A DNA stretch of 7,798 nt, taken from NCBI GenBank assembly GCA_964427055.1, contig CAYRSQ010000035.1, forward strand, positions 1 through 7,798, read 5' to 3'. Of this stretch, positions 6,486-7,798 are shown piece by piece (position 1 is the stretch's first letter; every line of letters starts with the position of its first letter). A program made the translations under genes and the position numbers. Under the pieces are notes generated by a model. The model did no database searches, had not been told where the DNA came from, and saw only the letters and a program-made list of their open reading frames with translations. The DNA is from CAYNTH01 sp964427055. Lineage in GTDB: Archaea; Aenigmatarchaeota; Aenigmatarchaeia; CG10238-14; SCSR01.

Positions 6486-6493
6486 CTTATAAA
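6486..6493 (-). promoter_or_regulatory. TATA-like box for the winged-helix protein gene
   Basis: On the minus strand this reads TTTATAAG, 24-31 bases before the ATG at 6462. It is placed in the 38-base spacer behind the surface-protein gene. The spacing again implies a leaderless transcript. Confidence 0.6.
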
Positions 6494-6500
6494 CCTTACT

Positions 6501-7798
6501 TCAGTTGTAGTCTTTGTAGTAGTCGCTCCAGTTTGCTCCCGGAGAAGAACGGTTTTTGAGCGAACTTAATTTGCCCCTTAAAACGGAAAGTTTCTCCCTT
6601 ATCGCGTTCACTATCTTATTCACTTCCTCCCTGACCCGCTCCTCTTCTATCTTTCCCGTCTTCAACAATGCACCTATTGACAACAGTGATACAGTTATTA
6701 TGGAGGCTGTTACCTGAATCCAGTTCAGATTAGCAAGGTTCACGGTCAGTCCGGTCCATCTACTGTCACCTGACTCTGATACCATCTCATCAATTGTTCC
6801 TTCGGTAGTAGTATTCAACAATGAAACTTCAGCATAGGTTTTCTCTCCAGCTATAGCGAACGTGGAAAAACCAGGAGTCGTCGACTGATAATAGTAATAT
6901 TTGGTATCATTTTTCGTGAGTTTAGTTTCCAATCTCTGCCACGAACCAGAAGAATATCTGAACATTGATAAATTGCTTTCAGCAATATTGTTTGAGTTTA
7001 TCCACGACTTGTCGACCTTGAAGTCTATGGTGGCATTGAAAAGTTCGGAATCATTAAAAGAACCTTTCCTTAGTTCCAAATACTTATATACCGAACCATC
7101 TTTCGATGATATTGGAAGCTGTGCACCTGTTGGCAGCGATCCATCTTCGACACCTAAAATTACTCTATTCTTATTGTTATTCAGTACAATCGATATCTTC
7201 TCTATTTTCAAATCATTTACGTATTTTTTATATTCAAAAATTATAAGTTCTCCTTTTCTCACATTGTCCTTGTATCTAGTCTCAACTTTCTTTGTTTCCT
7301 CAAATAGCATAGCAGGAGGAGCAGTGTCAGAACCTGAATTTTCACTTCCCGAATTCCCGAGTGTAGTTGTAGTGGTTGGAATTGTAGTTATAGCAAAATT
7401 CAATACTGACACATCAAACCAAGATGCTTCAGGTGTGACTGAAATTGTTGATTCGCATGTAACTGTCACATCGGTATCTGCCGTTATTTCCCACGTCAAT
7501 AAACAATCGTAACTATAAGCGATAAAGTTCGTCAACGTGAATCCCGTATCAGTCTCAATAACGTTTTCAGCAGAATCGCATTCATATGTTTTTACGGCAA
7601 TCGAATATCCTGTACATTCTCCCACGTTCAGTTCTATAGTACTGGACTCACTCGTAACCTTTCCATAGTTGCTTACATTTATCGTGATGTTCTGAGAATT
7701 ACCATCAATCAATGTAAAGATTCTGTCATCTATGGGTTTAGCGTTGAGACCAATGTTTTCAATTTCAAATCCACTGTAAACACCATCGCCAGAATAAC
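6501..7798 (-). CDS. Surface protein with PGF-pre-PGF-like domain, membrane-anchored, N-terminus beyond the window
   Basis: The frame stays open to the window edge, so the true start lies outside; the TTG at 7710-7712 is only an internal Leu codon. About 431 residues are visible (numbered from the edge). Residues 1-72 have the alternating strand pattern of a CARDB-like adhesion module (ENIGLNAKP, then ITINVSNYGKV). A four-cysteine region (61, 73, 98, 114) follows. A Thr/Ser/Gly linker with a run of five Thr lies near 135-160. A domain at about 164-318 ends SGSWQRLETKL...YYYYQSTTPGFSTFAIAG, the pattern of archaeal PGF-pre-PGF domains. One membrane span (359-378) comes next, then a 53-residue charged, helical cytoplasmic tail. 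Seven N-x-S/T sequons lie in the ectodomain, so it is probably glycosylated. The usual C-terminal PGF-CTERM sorting signal is absent. The gene is much more AT-rich than its neighbours. Its ligand or role is unknown. Confidence 0.85.
   Translation of the reverse strand, partial: YSGDGVYSGFEIENIGLNAKPIDDRIFTLIDGNSQNITINVSNYGKVTSESSTIELNVGECTGYSIAVKTYECDSAENVIETDTGFTLTNFIAYSYDCLLTWEITADTDVTVTCESTISVTPEASWFDVSVLNFAITTIPTTTTTLGNSGSENSGSDTAPPAMLFEETKKVETRYKDNVRKGELIIFEYKKYVNDLKIEKISIVLNNNKNRVILGVEDGSLPTGAQLPISSKDGSVYKYLELRKGSFNDSELFNATIDFKVDKSWINSNNIAESNLSMFRYSSGSWQRLETKLTKNDTKYYYYQSTTPGFSTFAIAGEKTYAEVSLLNTTTEGTIDEMVSESGDSRWTGLTVNLANLNWIQVTASIITVSLLSIGALLKTGKIEEERVREEVNKIVNAIREKLSVLRGKLSSLKNRSSPGANWSDYYKDYN

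Noticed and set aside
6901..7512. 203-codon plus-strand frame inside the surface-protein gene
   Set aside because: It is Ser/Phe-rich antisense of a low-GC gene that has recognisable domains on the minus strand.
7710..7712. TTG as the start codon of the surface-protein gene
   Set aside because: The frame stays open to the window edge and the upstream residues continue the same beta-rich domain, so the true start is outside the window.

Overview
The window looks archaeal. Most genes are preceded by an AT-rich TATA-like box whose near edge lies about 22-26 bases upstream of the start codon, with no room for a ribosome-binding leader. There is a complete SMC-ScpA-ScpB (prokaryotic condensin) gene set, and a cell-surface protein resembling the archaeal PGF-pre-PGF family. 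Codon use in the conserved genes is rich in ATA and AGG. The exact lineage cannot be fixed from this window. A metagenome-assembled DPANN-type or uncultured euryarchaeal genome is a reasonable guess, because the scaffold carries a 100-N gap with k-mer-type overlap ends.

Layout: (1) 1-122, minus: the first 40 codons of a short-chain dehydrogenase. (2) 189-980, minus: uppP, polyprenyl-diphosphate phosphatase. (3) 1083-3608, plus: smc, coding an intact but unusually short SMC of 841 residues. (4) 3610-4475, plus: scpA, one base after smc, interrupted near its 3' end by 100 Ns. (5) 4472-4816, minus: an unrecognised 114-residue single-span membrane protein lying between scpA and scpB. (6) 4930-5487, plus: scpB. 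(7) 5482-6018, minus: a deoxycytidylate deaminase family enzyme. (8) 6058-6462, minus: a coiled-coil plus winged-helix DNA-binding protein. (9) 6501 to the window end, minus: the C-terminal part of a large AT-rich surface protein with a PGF-pre-PGF-like domain, one membrane span and a charged cytoplasmic tail.

How the genes work together: Smc, the kleisin ScpA and the winged-helix ScpB should form the chromosome-organising condensin complex. The dCMP deaminase feeds dUMP to thymidylate synthesis. UppP and the heavily sequon-bearing surface protein both touch the envelope (lipid-carrier recycling and a probable glycoprotein), but nothing here links them directly.

The points most worth attention are the roughly balanced shortening of both SMC arms, with all ATPase motifs intact, and the gap in scpA. 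The 55 bases before the gap are repeated exactly after it. The gap is therefore almost certainly false, and scpA most likely encodes a 236-residue protein ending in Gln-Thr-Asp. No RNA genes, CRISPR arrays, insertion sequences or origins were seen.
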